NCBI GenBank assembly: GCA_036897625.1
Contig: JAYMTA010000807.1
Span: 1 to 24,036, forward strand
Source of the DNA: Pelargonium cotyledonis
Lineage: Eukaryota; Streptophyta; Magnoliopsida; Geraniales; Geraniaceae
DNA: 24,036 nt
Reading direction: 5' to 3'
Both the position numbers and the translations under genes were made by a program. Under the pieces are notes generated by a model that did not search any database, was not told where the DNA came from, and worked only from the letters and a program-made list of their open reading frames with translations. Below are positions 7,916 to 18,387 of the stretch, piece after piece (positions within the stretch are counted from its first letter, which is position 1; every line of letters starts with the position of its first letter).

Positions 7916-9430
7916 ATGGAGTCAACATTTCCATACATAGAAATTGTCCTAGCCTCCACCTTCATATTCCTATTCCTTCATTGGAGCAGGAACAGAAACT
8001 CTCCTATCATAGATTGGCCCATTGTTGGGATGCTTCCAGGGCTCATCTTCAACCTCCCAAACTTCAACAACTTCGTAACCAACGTCTTGAAACAAAGTGG
8101 AGGCACATTCGAGCTAAAAGGACCTTGGTTCACCAACCTAAGGTTCGTGCTCACCTCCGACCCCGCCAACATCCACCACATTTTGAGCAAAAACTTCGCA
8201 AACTACCCGAAAGGTCCCGAGTTCAGGGAGATGTTCACGCCGCTAGGCGAAGGGATTTTAACCGTTGATTCGGGTTCTTGGTAGTTCCAAAGAAAAATGA
8301 TGCACACGTACTTTAGCCACGCCAAGTTCCAGCCTTTCTTGGAGAGAACGATTCGAGGACAGGTCTCGAAGAGCCTAATTCCGGTTCTTGATAATGTCTG
8401 CGACCAAGAAATGGAAGTGGACTTGCAAGATGTGTTCGGGAGGCTCTACTTTGACAACAGCTGTTTGGTTTCTTTAGGGTTCGATCCAAAGAGCCTCTCG
8501 ATCGACTTTCCGGAAGCCAAGTACGAGAAGGCTTGGGACGATATGGAGGAGGCTGTAATGTACAGGCACGTCGTGCCCGAGAGCTACTGGAAGTTGCAGA
8601 GGTGGCTCCGAATCGGACACGAAAAAAAGTTGATCATAGCTCAGAAGATCTTCGATCATTTCATATATAAATGCATCGAATCCAAGCGAGACACGATTGT
8701 CCAAACCAGAGCCGATCACGGGACCAGCTTCGACTTCTTGACGGCTTATTTAACAGTAGAGGCCATGAAAGAAGGCGACACGACTGGTGTGACGGACTCA
8801 GAGACGTTTCTGAGAGACGCCGCGACGAACATGGTGGTGGCCGGAAAAGACGCCATGAGCGCAGCTGTTACCTGGTTCTTTTGGCTCGTTGCAACAAACC
8901 CAGAAGCCGAAACCAAGATTCTTGAAGAGATCGAAGAGACATTTGGTTCAAGAACTGATATTTTCAGTGCCGGTGAGGTTGAGAAACTGGTGTATCTCCA
9001 CGCGGCCATGTGCGAGACGCTGCGGCTTTATCCACCGGTGCCGACCAACCACAAAGCTTCGGTGCAACCGGACACTCTTCCCAGCGGCCACCGCGTGGAT
9101 GCGAATACAAAGATGTTCATATCTTTTTACGCGGTGGCGAGAATGGAAGGTGTTCGGGGCAGAGATTGCTCGGAGTTTAGACCGGAGAGGTGGGTCTCGG
9201 GGAGCGGAGGGACTGGGCATGTAGCGTCTTACAAGTTCACAGCGTTCAATGCTGGACCGAGGACTTGACTGGGCAAGAACATGGCGATGATGCAGATGAA
9301 GATGATTGCAGTCGCGATTCTTGCGAAGTACAGAGTTCGGGTTGTTGAAGATCATGTCGTAGTCCCAACTGTTTCGGTTATATTCAACATGAAACGTGGA
9401 TTGAAGGTAAGGGTCACAAAGAGAAGCTGA
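7916..9430 (+). pseudogene. CYP96A: CYP96 P450 pseudogene (copy 2, two nonsense codons)
   Basis: The reading frame of 504 codons plus stop is complete and has no frameshift, but two stops interrupt it. Codon 123 is TAG (8282-8284) inside SW*FQRKM, where copies 1 and 3 have Lys (AAG). Codon 451 is TGA (9266-9268) inside FNAGPRT*LGK, exactly where the heme-ligand Cys belongs (TGT in both intact copies). Everything else is preserved: N-terminal anchor, WPIVGMLPGLI hinge, ETLR, FRPERW and a normal C-terminus ending KRS. The I-helix reads AGKDAMS, so the conserved Thr is Ala313. The neatness of the frame indicates recent loss of function. A transcript could at most give a 122-residue fragment, or an internal-start product from 8297 lacking the heme site. 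Sequencing error at both codons is possible but unlikely. Confidence 0.93.
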
Positions 9431-9769
9431 ATCCAATGAACTTGTGTAATATAATAAAGCAATGTATCAATAGCTTATATAATAACATGTTTTAGTGCAG
9501 ATCGATAGTACAAACCTTAACTAATTCCTATCTGAGTAAAAATTCAATTAATCAAAATGAGATTTATGAGATCAAAACAGAAGACTACAAATGGGCAAAA
9601 GAGGGAGAAGAATATGGGAGTGAAGTACACATGTAGCCCAAGTCTGATCTGTTGCCTCCATTTTCCAATCCTACAATCCGATGCTGACAATGTGTGTACT
9701 TCAAAAGTTCAAATCGGGCATGCATTCCATATCTTTGGAGATTAACCTATGAATCGCGAAAACTCAACT
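9431..9769. other. Convergent intergenic region
   Basis: This separates the 3' end of the CYP96 pseudogene from the 3' end of the minus-strand ERGIC-type gene, and probably contains both 3' untranslated regions. ORFs here are short and do not look coding. Confidence 0.45.
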
Positions 9770-12700
9770 TCATCGCATTGTACTTCTCTTTTTCGGCTTA
9801 GTCAGAGCTTCAAGAAGTCTGTACATCCAACGATCCAGCATTCCTGATCACAGTAAAGAAACTTCATAAGCACGTAAGAGGAAACACAAATGCATACAGA
9901 AAACGCCTTTCGACTGACGAGCCAATATATAAGACAACTTCATATAGCCCAATTCGAACTTTGAAGTGCCAAAATTAATGAAAGAAAACTTTACAAATAT
10001 CTCTTTGATGGAGCCTGATTTCACATATATATAGTCGCTGGTTCAAAGGACCCAAAGAAGTATTAAGATTAAAACTTTGAATTATGATCAATATTTTCCC
10101 AAAACTTGCAGCTTCAGGTAGAATTGTAAAATGACACGGACCAAGAGAGTCAATAGGAAACAGACAGACCGACCTGTTAACGCAAATGTACCACCTAATA
10201 CTGCACAAAGTCGAGTAATGAAGTGGAGAAAACTGCGACGCTCCTCTTTGATTGTCACAGTAATTGGTGATAGATCATACAAGAAATAGACAGCTGCAGA
10301 AAAGGAACAAACAGAGCATGTTAACCGTTGACAATAACTAAAGGTTTAAATCAAAATGAAAGCCAAATATCAATGAGTAATATGTAGACCTTGCCAACTA
10401 ACCTGGCCATTGCCTATCGAACTCGGTCATTGGCGAAAAATATTCTGTCACAGAAAATTGATTTGTAGGTATAACTTCTTTAGATAGAAACCGATATTCG
10501 GTAGGAACAATCTGCAGCATAGAATAAAGAAAAGCTGAATACCTGGAGCCAGAGAAATCTGAAAACAAATCCAATGATAATGCATATACAATGACACTAA
10601 AATAACCTGGGAAAGAACAAGTCTATTTTGCTGTTCCTGCCACTAACATAATAGCTACCTTTAGGATTCAACTATACTTCCCTTTTTATCACTAATACCA
10701 ATACTCAATTTCAAGCACTGAATAATGCAATATGGCACAAAACGGTCATGCTTCATTTTCATTATCCATCTACATTTAAAGATAAGTTTTGAAGTAATAT
10801 CATGATAAATGAACAAAAGCTTATTAATATTTGTAAAAATCCCACAATATGTTAAGTTAGAACAGCAGAACTGATACCAAATGAATTTTTTTCCTACTGA
10901 TATTAGTGAGTAGTGACTAATGGGAAAACATCAAGATAGTGTGGGTAGCTTGGCGTCCTGAGCCGGTCTTATAATGACTTATGGACCTTAAAATTATTAA
11001 CCCAGGAGTTTATTCTGATTTCATTCAGTTAACCGGATCCAAATAAATATACACCAGGATAAATAGTTTACATATCCCAAATTTGAGATAATTTTATATA
11101 GATTCTGATACAACTTGCTATTTCTGGTTTAATGTTTAACACAGTCATGACAAGTGGGCAAGAAAAAAAAAAAAAAAAACAATGATCCATAGGCTTTAGC
11201 CCCGGAACAGCCACTCAGCGAGTCCCACATAGTTCTGTTCATTATATATGCCAGCATCCTTACTCAAGGTTAGGACTTAAACCTAAATCACATTCTATTA
11301 GTTAATCAAGAGAAGTCTATAGCTCAAACCTTTATGTAATATTTGAATATTCCACTTGTACTATGCAGTATCCTCTCAGTTCCATCTATAGGGTTATGGA
11401 TTCCTGGATATTTCGGCCCAAATGACAAATCGTGAATAACGTGGCTCACATTCACATGAGTGGCTCCTTCAAAAATCTGTAAGGAAATACTTGGTATCAG
11501 AAGCAAAACTAGCTGTTTCAAGAAAAAATTAAGTACCGGTGGATTAAGAATTTTTATGGATCCTATCAGAACCTGCTTTAAAAGTGTGTACGACTTAACA
11601 TTAACAAATTTAATCAATGCAGTTTATTTAGCCTTGTTGTATCAGAGATCAACACTTCTAGTAGTGTGAATCTTTTTCCTAATATCATTGTGCCAGAGGC
11701 AGATTGGAAATAAAATCTCTGTAAAGAAAATGTTTTACTTGATTTTAAATTACTTTCAGAATCCCTTTCAAAAAAAATATTAAAACAAATACTTTTAGAA
11801 TCCTGAGGATTTCTTCCAACATAGCATACAACTTGACAACTAGTACAGAAACAAGAGATGGATATGTGGTATACAAACACTAAGAATATGAAAATGGGAT
11901 AAGGAGATAGCCTATGTAATACGAAAACAAAAACTAGCCAATTGAAATGATTTTGGTACACTGATGGTTGGTGTTGGGATGGAGAAAACAGTCACAAAAT
12001 ATTAAATTTACCATTTAATTACTCCTATCTTCATATTGTAAATATAGCATTCATCTTAACACAGTACAACTATTAACATTAACTGAGACAGTTCACTGGT
12101 AGGTCAAATATTACGTACAGTAGTGAACTATTTCAGAGGAAAAGAAGTTACTGACCATTTGAGCAACAAAGATGTTCAATCCATGAACTGAAATATGAAA
12201 ATTTCCAGCAACTCTTTGGACATCTAAAACCCCATAAACCTGAAACAAGTGTTAAGTTAATGTATTAGGCACTTGGCTGTAACATAAATTAACACGCTGA
12301 TAGATGCGTTCAGAAACAATGATAAATATTAGGACAGGAAAGAGTAAAGACAGTATACCCGGCAGCCTTCTTTATCTGCAATTGCTTGCTTCACTTTCTT
12401 TATTAGTGTAGCAGTAGCTTGATCAAAGCCGTCCGCATTCTCCTGATCTTTACCATCATCTGATTAAATTCTTTATGAATAATTTTGATACATATAAGAA
12501 GCTTCTAGAACCTCCAATCATAGAGGAGTGCTTTAGTTTCTCTAAATAAACTGTGCTAATAATTAAAAAAAATCACCATCATCATCTTTATTATTAAATG
12601 TGACCATTGCAAGCAGTAATCTGGGTACAAGAATGAGTATTTAACCAGTAGATATGACCATGTACCACGAAAATGTTGATGAGATGAAGCAAAAATTATT

Positions 12701-15700
12701 GATTACATTTAAATAAAAAAATGGAGCATGTTTAGAAAAAAGTGCAGGAATGAAACAAAAGAGATAAAAGCCAACTGGTCGGTCCACCGGGTCAACCTGT
12801 TCAACAGTCCAGGTTATACTATTAACATAGAATACAAATTAATAGAATCCTAGCCCACATCTGATCTTCACCCCTCAGCCCAAACCCTTATTCTTAAGCA
12901 TTACTAACAGACCTAAGCCCAAAACCTTAATCCTAACAACAGTTGTCTTCTTCATCTAACCTCCAAACTGGTGGTACTGGTAGCCTACGCACCACGAGGG
13001 TAGAAGGTTGATCAGCACCATATGACCGTCTTGCTGTTTTCCTCCTGTAGCAGACGCCAACACCAATATGGGGCAAGGTTCAACAGTGCCAGAGAGGAAG
13101 GAGAGCTGCTGCCACGCCTCGTGGAAGGTAGGCTGCCGGTGAGGGGGGGGGGCGTGTGCCGCCCGGCTTCGTGGTTGGTGGTCTGCCGTTGAGCAGCGCC
13201 TCATTGACGTCGCACTGCCCTCCCTCCTGCTGCCCTGCCGTGTCTCTCTTCAGCTGCACTGTCATCCCTCTCGCCGCCGAAGTTCCACCAAAGTTTCATC
13301 TTCTTCCTCTTGATTTTCTCTCGAGGTTTGTTCTAAAACCTAACCGAACTAACTACCAAGTACCATTTTTGGTTGAACCGACAGATCCAGTTCTAATACA
13401 TTGATATAAACCAGGCTAATCACTTAACCTAAGTTAGGTTTGTATTTTTCTTTTTGGTCAAGATGGAATTTCTAATTGATGAGCATTTGTATCATGAGTA
13501 TCAACTTCTGCAAAATGCACAGAGACCTTGAATTCAAACCCACTCCCCTAATCAATTCTCAATAGATGAAATGAAATAATTCTTCATTGTATTAACTTAA
13601 ACATGGTAAATGTCCCAAGAGCCCATCATATAATACTTATCATCATTATGATTTCACCTAATTTCTCATCATATAGATCAGTTGCAGAGGGTAGGAAAAA
13701 AGAAGACTACAATTGCATGAAACCACCCATATCCTTATAACATAGTCTGCAAGAAACTACTTAGTACCTGTAGAGTGCCTAAATAAACAAATTTTCAAAA
13801 CAATTAAGATAATTACATTTCAAAAGACAAGAACAAACATGATATGTTTACAGGGGAAAAACATAATAATGCAGTAAAAAATAATACCCTGCTTGTGATC
13901 TTCATGTTCCTTTTCTACAAGGTCTGACAAATACTCAGTCCCAATGATGTGCCCATAACTGTTCAGCCGAAGCTGCAAAAAATCTAATCTAGTTAGCACA
14001 CTAACCAACTCCATTATGCTTGAGAGAGAGGGATGCTAAGGAAAATCATTTACAGCAAGCTATTCCCTCTGGTGCATCTTGATTCTAGTATGAATAACAC
14101 ACACACGCACACACACCAATTCAAGATGGAAGAAAAATATTATTTACGAAACTATCTTACTTTCCATATGTTTGTATCAAGATCAACTTCATGTTTGCCT
14201 GACATGTCAATTGCATCTACACTTAAGACTGAAAAATAATAAGAAAAGATGGGAGAAATTAGAGGTGATAAAAGTATGAGCATCCAGATCTATGTCATGG
14301 AAAAACTATTGTAAGAGATCAGACAAAAATTGAAAGTTGATGTTAATGAGATGGATAAAAATGTAGGGAAAAGGATTGAGCTAACCATCACAAGGCAAAG
14401 AAGGAAATGTCATATTGATGTGTATAGGTAGCGTTTCTCCCCGTTTCAAGTCAACAGACATCTGCCAAACATATATCATATCCGGACAATAAATACGTAC
14501 ACGCGTGCAATTTATAGAAGACCACAAGTTATTGAAGGTTTGGTCAAAGATAAGCCAGTTCACTGGAGGAAAAAAAAAAGACAAATAATAAACTACTACT
14601 TCTAGATTTATTTTCGTGTTCATGTTTTCATGATTCTTGGTCACCTAAGTCTAATACAAAGTACAAACCTAAATGATTGAGTGGTTGCTGTCATAGGGAC
14701 ATAGACCTTTTGAGGCATACTTAACTCAGTTGTGGAGGTGCCACTTGAGATTAAGAAGCTAAAGTTGCCAGGATGAATGAGCCAATACTAAGCACAGTCT
14801 GTTCAGATTTGCTCCCAATAAGTAATAGCTTCTCAGTTATAAATTCTTTGGCATCCCAGTACTCTCAATGAAATTTACGCTGCTTGCAAGCCATGTCTAA
14901 ATTGACTATCACAGTATCACTGTGATCAAATTAAATGAAATCTAGTGCTGATCAAAAAATTATTCTCTCTTGTGAATTGAAAGATATAATAGATATTTCA
15001 TTCTATCACTTACAAGTTTGCTGTTTAGACTTCCTACGTATTTCAAATTTCTCAGTTATTACCATCGACGATGAAGAATTTGAGCTTTTGGACATAAAGG
15101 TGAGGTGTTTAAAACCCACCTGTCCACAAGGATTTGTTGGTATTGAAAAGATGTTAACTGTTTAGCAGGACTCGTCTATTTAATGTTTCAAAAAAGAACA
15201 TAGGTTTCAAGGTCTATAAGACTATAACAAATGATACACAAGCATCTGAGAAATGTATTACAGTAAATCATCGAATTACAGAGGAAATAAAAAGATAATA
15301 GTCATATGAAGACAAACCTGATGAACCGTATATGTAGCAAGATAATATCTCAGCTCGTGCAAGAACAAAGTCGCCATTATGATTAAACCAACTAAAGAGA
15401 CTACAGTAGCAAATAAACAAACATGAAAATAAGCACAGTACTTTCAAATACATATGTAAGAGAAAGAACAGAATAAAATTCCTAAATCTGAATTAAGACT
15501 CAATTCAACACATATTGCTTCTTATATAAATATAAAATACATGTACATAACATATATTCAGTTCGTGCACGTATTTTAGGTGGGAGTAGTTTCAATATTG
15601 GCAGATATCAACCTTTTCTAGAAATTCTCAAGGAAAAGGGAAAGAAGAGTGAGAGAATAACCGGATTTATAGTCTTTCCTCTTCAGATTTAAGATATTTA

Positions 15701-16074
15701 GGAAGTCCTACTGGTCCTCCCTATTACATTTAGTCATAACGTTTGAAGGTTTGGTTTTATTACTGCCCTTGTTCTTTCTATTCTTTCCCAATAAACACGT
15801 TCCAATGGTAAAAGTAGTGTTCCGATTAGTTGGTTTTCAATCAGAAGAGTAAAAAACCTTAGTAACTAATATAAGGGAACCCCCAGTTAATGCCTGTACT
15901 AATACAAGGATATGATACTCATTTCCTGTTCCGAATTCATACAAAACTAACAAAGCCAAAAGAAACTAATAATACAAGCCCCTTACCGAGTGCCCCAGTT
16001 CGTGTTTTCTGCAACAAGTGCTCTTCTGCGCGAGGAAAAGCATCAAGGCTCCTTATAGCTTGTTTCAAACCCAT
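9770..16074 (-). CDS. ERGIC/Erv41-Erv46-type ER vesicle transporter, 11 exons
   Basis: I reconstructed the spliced CDS by hand, all GT-AG. Exons from the start are 16074-15987, 15400-15318, 14461-14386, 14228-14161, 13972-13888, 12459-12359, 12239-12156, 11476-11330, 10511-10403, 10293-10174 and 9843-9770. The lengths sum to 1035 nt, giving 344 residues plus TGA with phase kept at every junction. Order: N-terminal cytosolic MGLKQAIRSLDAFPRAEEH, TM1 (about 30-46), luminal VDLKRGETLPIHINMTFPSL, VSHVIHDLSFGPKYPGIHN (about 205-223), FLYDLSPITVTIKEERRSF, TM2 (about 305-323) and a short basic tail. This is the Erv41/Erv46 (ERGIC) family of cargo receptors cycling between ER and Golgi. YDLSPITV plus a modest size suggest the ERGIC1/Erv41 side. 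No canonical KKxx tail is present. Large introns (five exceed 550 bp) hold TE-like material. Confidence 0.93.
10512..11329 (-). other. Intron 8 of the ERGIC-type gene
   Basis: This 818-bp intron has no coding signal. It contains an A-run at about 11163-11180 followed by a higher-GC patch (CCCCGGAACAGCCACTCAGC, about 11199-11218) that may be an old insertion. Introns 7 (11477-12155) and 10 (9844-10173) hold nothing notable. Confidence 0.5.
12460..13887 (-). other. Intron 5 of the ERGIC-type gene, with a GC-rich insert
   Basis: At 1428 bp this is the longest intron of the gene. From about 12770 to 13440 its composition changes sharply to GC- and CT-rich, including a run of G at about 13143-13152 and the words GCCGCCCGG and CTCGCCGCCG. 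Left and right borders have loosely related words (CAACTGGTCGGTCCACCGGG near 12774, and the reverse complement of GTTGAACCGACAGATCCAGT near 13372). This suggests decayed inverted ends of a non-autonomous transposon that carried foreign sequence. The open frames inside do not resemble a known protein. Confidence 0.5.
14099..14117. repeat. (CA)n microsatellite
   Basis: An ACACACACGCACACACACC run lies in intron 5-proximal sequence just outside exon 4 (in intron 4 on the minus strand). It is a simple repeat, likely polymorphic, with no sign that it affects splicing. Confidence 0.8.
14462..15317 (-). other. Intron 2 of the ERGIC-type gene
   Basis: This is an 856-bp AT-rich intron. Open frames on the plus strand, such as 14935-15165, lack family motifs and cross no splice signals. 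I see no nested gene. Confidence 0.5.
15401..15986 (-). other. Intron 1 of the ERGIC-type gene
   Basis: A 586-bp intron separates the cytosolic N-terminus from TM1. It is AT-rich with no repeat or gene that I can identify. Confidence 0.5.
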
Positions 16075-16117
16075 CTTCACCTCGTCCCCCACCAATAAAA
16101 TGTAAATATAATAACAC

Positions 16118-16500
16118 CTGTGACCTGAATATCAATCACTTGTTCACGGACCTAAAACTCCTTCAATTAACACAATCAATTCAAAAAACTGAAAACAAAA
16201 ACACAAAATTCAAACCTGAAAACTCAAAATTTCCACAGATCACGAATAAGAGAAAGCAAGAAGCTATTTAAGTCCTAACCAGAGTCCATTGATCAAAAAC
16301 ACGTACAGATTCATTCATAAATCTGAATTTCTAGAACTACATTCGTTTTGATCCCCTCCATTAGAGCTACCAATAACAAAGGAAATGGAAAACGAATCGC
16401 AATTACAGAACGTAAAGAAGAGGGGAGGTCTGTTCGTTTGAAGGGAAAACATTTTCATATTTTACGGGAAAATTAAGAGCAATTGAGAAAATAACGTACC
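16118..16500 (-). promoter_or_regulatory. Probable 5'-UTR intron and leader of the ERGIC-type gene
   Basis: On the minus strand GCGGTGAG is followed by GTACGTTAT, a good donor with GT at 16499-16498. Candidate acceptors are ATTCAG at 16125 and CACAG at 16118, about 45-50 bases before the ATG at 16074. That predicts a leader intron of about 375 bp, with the first non-coding exon starting upstream of 16500. This is inferred from splice consensus only. Confidence 0.5.
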
Positions 16501-16914
16501 TCACCGCGTCTGTAACATTTGAAGATTCTGAAAGAATCAGGCGATACTATGGCTTATGGAGGAGACAGAAGCCCGAAATTGACGCCGTTAAATGAGTTAT
16601 GTTGCCTGAGATGGAGAGAATTACTACTGTGCGAACAAACCTCATCGTCTTGCCGTGGGACCGACTTATATCAACTCTCTCCATCGTTGATTGACATGAG
16701 AGTGGGACCCAACAAAAATTTATAATTTCTTCCTCTGGGGATTTTCTAGAACTTAGCTAAATATTGGAGATAAAATCCTGAATTTATGAGATTTTCCGAC
16801 AGTTTAGTATTTTATGAGACAGAAGTATGCACATTTACTTGTGTCATTAAGAATTATTTTACGCAAGAACTATACGGTGTTGCATAGATGTCGGGTTAAC
16901 ACATAAAAACCTTA
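16501..16914. other. Promoter side of the ERGIC-type gene
   Basis: This region presumably holds the first leader exon and promoter of the minus-strand gene. A 68-codon plus-strand frame (16519-16725) has no family resemblance. No clear TATA box is apparent, as is common for plant housekeeping genes. Confidence 0.35.
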
Positions 16915-16916
16915 TA

Positions 16917-17169
16917 CTCCCTCCGTTTTAAAATGAGTATCTTATTTGTCTAAATTTTTTGTCTCAAAATGAGCGTCAAGTTTCTATTTTTAGGCTATTA
17001 TATTATTATTTTTCTCATATTACCCTTATCATTTATGCACATTGGCAGATTTGCACATGAAGTGTAGATGGAAAAGTGAGAGTAATATTGAAAATACACT
17101 AAATTATCTTGTAATTCTTAATTTTTGCAAAAAAAATGAAAGAAAACACTTATTTTGGGACGGATAGAG
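16917..17169. mobile_element. Stowaway MITE, second copy of the family
   Basis: This is a 253-bp element. The left end is CTCCCTCCGTTTTAAAATGA and the reverse complement of the right end begins CTCTATCCGTCCCAAAATAA. TA target sites lie at 16915-16916 and 17170-17171. The interior matches the element at 7006-7271 in reverse orientation (ATTACCCTTATCATTTATGC). A second, internal copy of the terminal motif (TCTCAAAATGAGCGTC, about 16962-16977) follows the left end by 37 bases, so the end is partly duplicated. Confidence 0.82.
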
Positions 17170-17171
17170 TA

Positions 17172-18387
17172 TATATTTTTTTCTTTTAATAATTCAAATA
17201 TATAATTGTCTTAAAATAATATTGAGCGGTCTGTCTATTGTATGAGATTTGTACCTTTAAAGTATCTAGTGCAGCAGTACGGATTGGTCTCGACAAGTGG
17301 TGTTTAACACATAGGAAGCGGTATGTGAGATTGTGGTTATGGCATAATTTAGTCCAGGGAGAGTTCGTATTGTCTCCTGTGATGATCAGGTCACGGGCTA
17401 GCCGAGACCGATGAGATCTGGTTCGGTGTGAGGTGTTGTTGGGTTTGGTGATTTGGGTAACATCTAGCCTAGTACCCCTGACAATTGTGGACGGCTTCCG
17501 TGGTAAAATCAGGTTGCAGAGTAGTCGTCTTTAACGGTACGGTCTGATTTAGATGAGGAGGTGGAAGTCTGACACATTTGGCATTGTGGGACAGGCTGGG
17601 GCGGAAGGTCTTAGGTTGAGGCTGAGTAACACCCAGTTATATGAGTTGGTTAACTCTCCATCAAATTCTATCGGAGGTCATGGGCTCTTTCCATGTTTTA
17701 GTCTGCTACTACTTAAGTTTATTTTGGTGTTTTAGTTTTGAACTTTGGTTTTGTTTTGTTTTAGTTTTTGGACATGATTTGTTATATAACTTTATTGGAA
17801 GTAAATGAAAGTGGCGAGTTCAAGGTAAAATAAAAAAAATAAAAAATACTCATATTGTCGGCAAGAAAGCTCGAACTTGAAATCTTAAAAAAAAAATTTT
17901 AAATGTCTTAACCACTTGACCCAACATGTTATAATTTTTGCAAATAAAAAATGTGTAGTAATTTTGAGACAAATAAACTTAATATTTATATTAAAAAAAT
18001 CTCTATTTCGAGTAAGAGGTGCCCTACTATGCACTAACCTAGTAGCAAAATGTTGATTATAATTAGACATTGAAATCTATGAGATTTGTATCTTGAAAGC
18101 AGCTGCAATTTCTAAGACATAGACTCAAGACATCAAATTATGCCGAACACCTTTTACTAGCTGTTCCACAAGTTTGGTGGTTTGTGTATTTTTATTTTCC
18201 TTACTACATTTAAAAGGAAAGGAAAAAAAAAAAAAAATTGGTCCACTCTGTTTTCCTTACCTTTGACTAAATTGGCCTACGCCGCGTTGTAGGCGATTGC
18301 CCCACTTTACGATCTCAAAGTCATAACTCTGTTCAGTTCTCGGTCTCTCTGAGCCGCCTGCGACTGCGAGTACGTGTTATTTGATCC
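17172..18387. other. Intergenic region with an unidentified G-rich block
   Basis: From about 17225 to 17745 the plus strand is unusually G/T-rich, unlike its AT-rich flanks, and contains a 60-codon open frame at 17553-17735 with no recognisable motif. It could be the decayed tail of a transposon. After 17750 the sequence is AT-rich again and holds a SINE-like fragment (separate entry). The final 150 bases (CCGCGTTGTAGGCG, CTGAGCCGCCTGCGACTGCG) are the probable core promoter and leader of the MAPR4-like gene at 18388. Confidence 0.4.
17830..17935 (-). mobile_element. Possible tRNA-derived SINE fragment
   Basis: On the minus strand TGGGTCAAGTGGTTAAGAC (about 17906-17924) resembles a tRNA-type A box, and AAGTTCGAGCTTTC (about 17865-17878) resembles a B box about 40 bases downstream. 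A T-rich stretch follows. This is the arrangement of a plant tRNA-related SINE. Target duplications were not found, so this is tentative. Confidence 0.4.

Noticed and set aside
8297-9265. A functional shortened P450 from the internal Met codons after the first stop
   Set aside because: It would lack the membrane anchor and end just before the heme cysteine, so it cannot be a working P450.
9266-9268. TGA at the P450 cysteine read as selenocysteine
   Set aside because: Selenocysteine for a cysteine ligand is chemically attractive, but land plants lack the selenocysteine insertion machinery, no SECIS-like hairpin was recognised, and a second TAG stop already breaks the frame.
13143-13152. G-run as a G-quadruplex regulatory element
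   Set aside because: A single G tract without the further spaced tracts needed for a clear quadruplex, lying in an intronic insert.
14935-15165. 76-codon plus-strand frame inside the ERGIC-gene intron
   Set aside because: It has no family motif and lies antisense within an intron. It is most likely chance.
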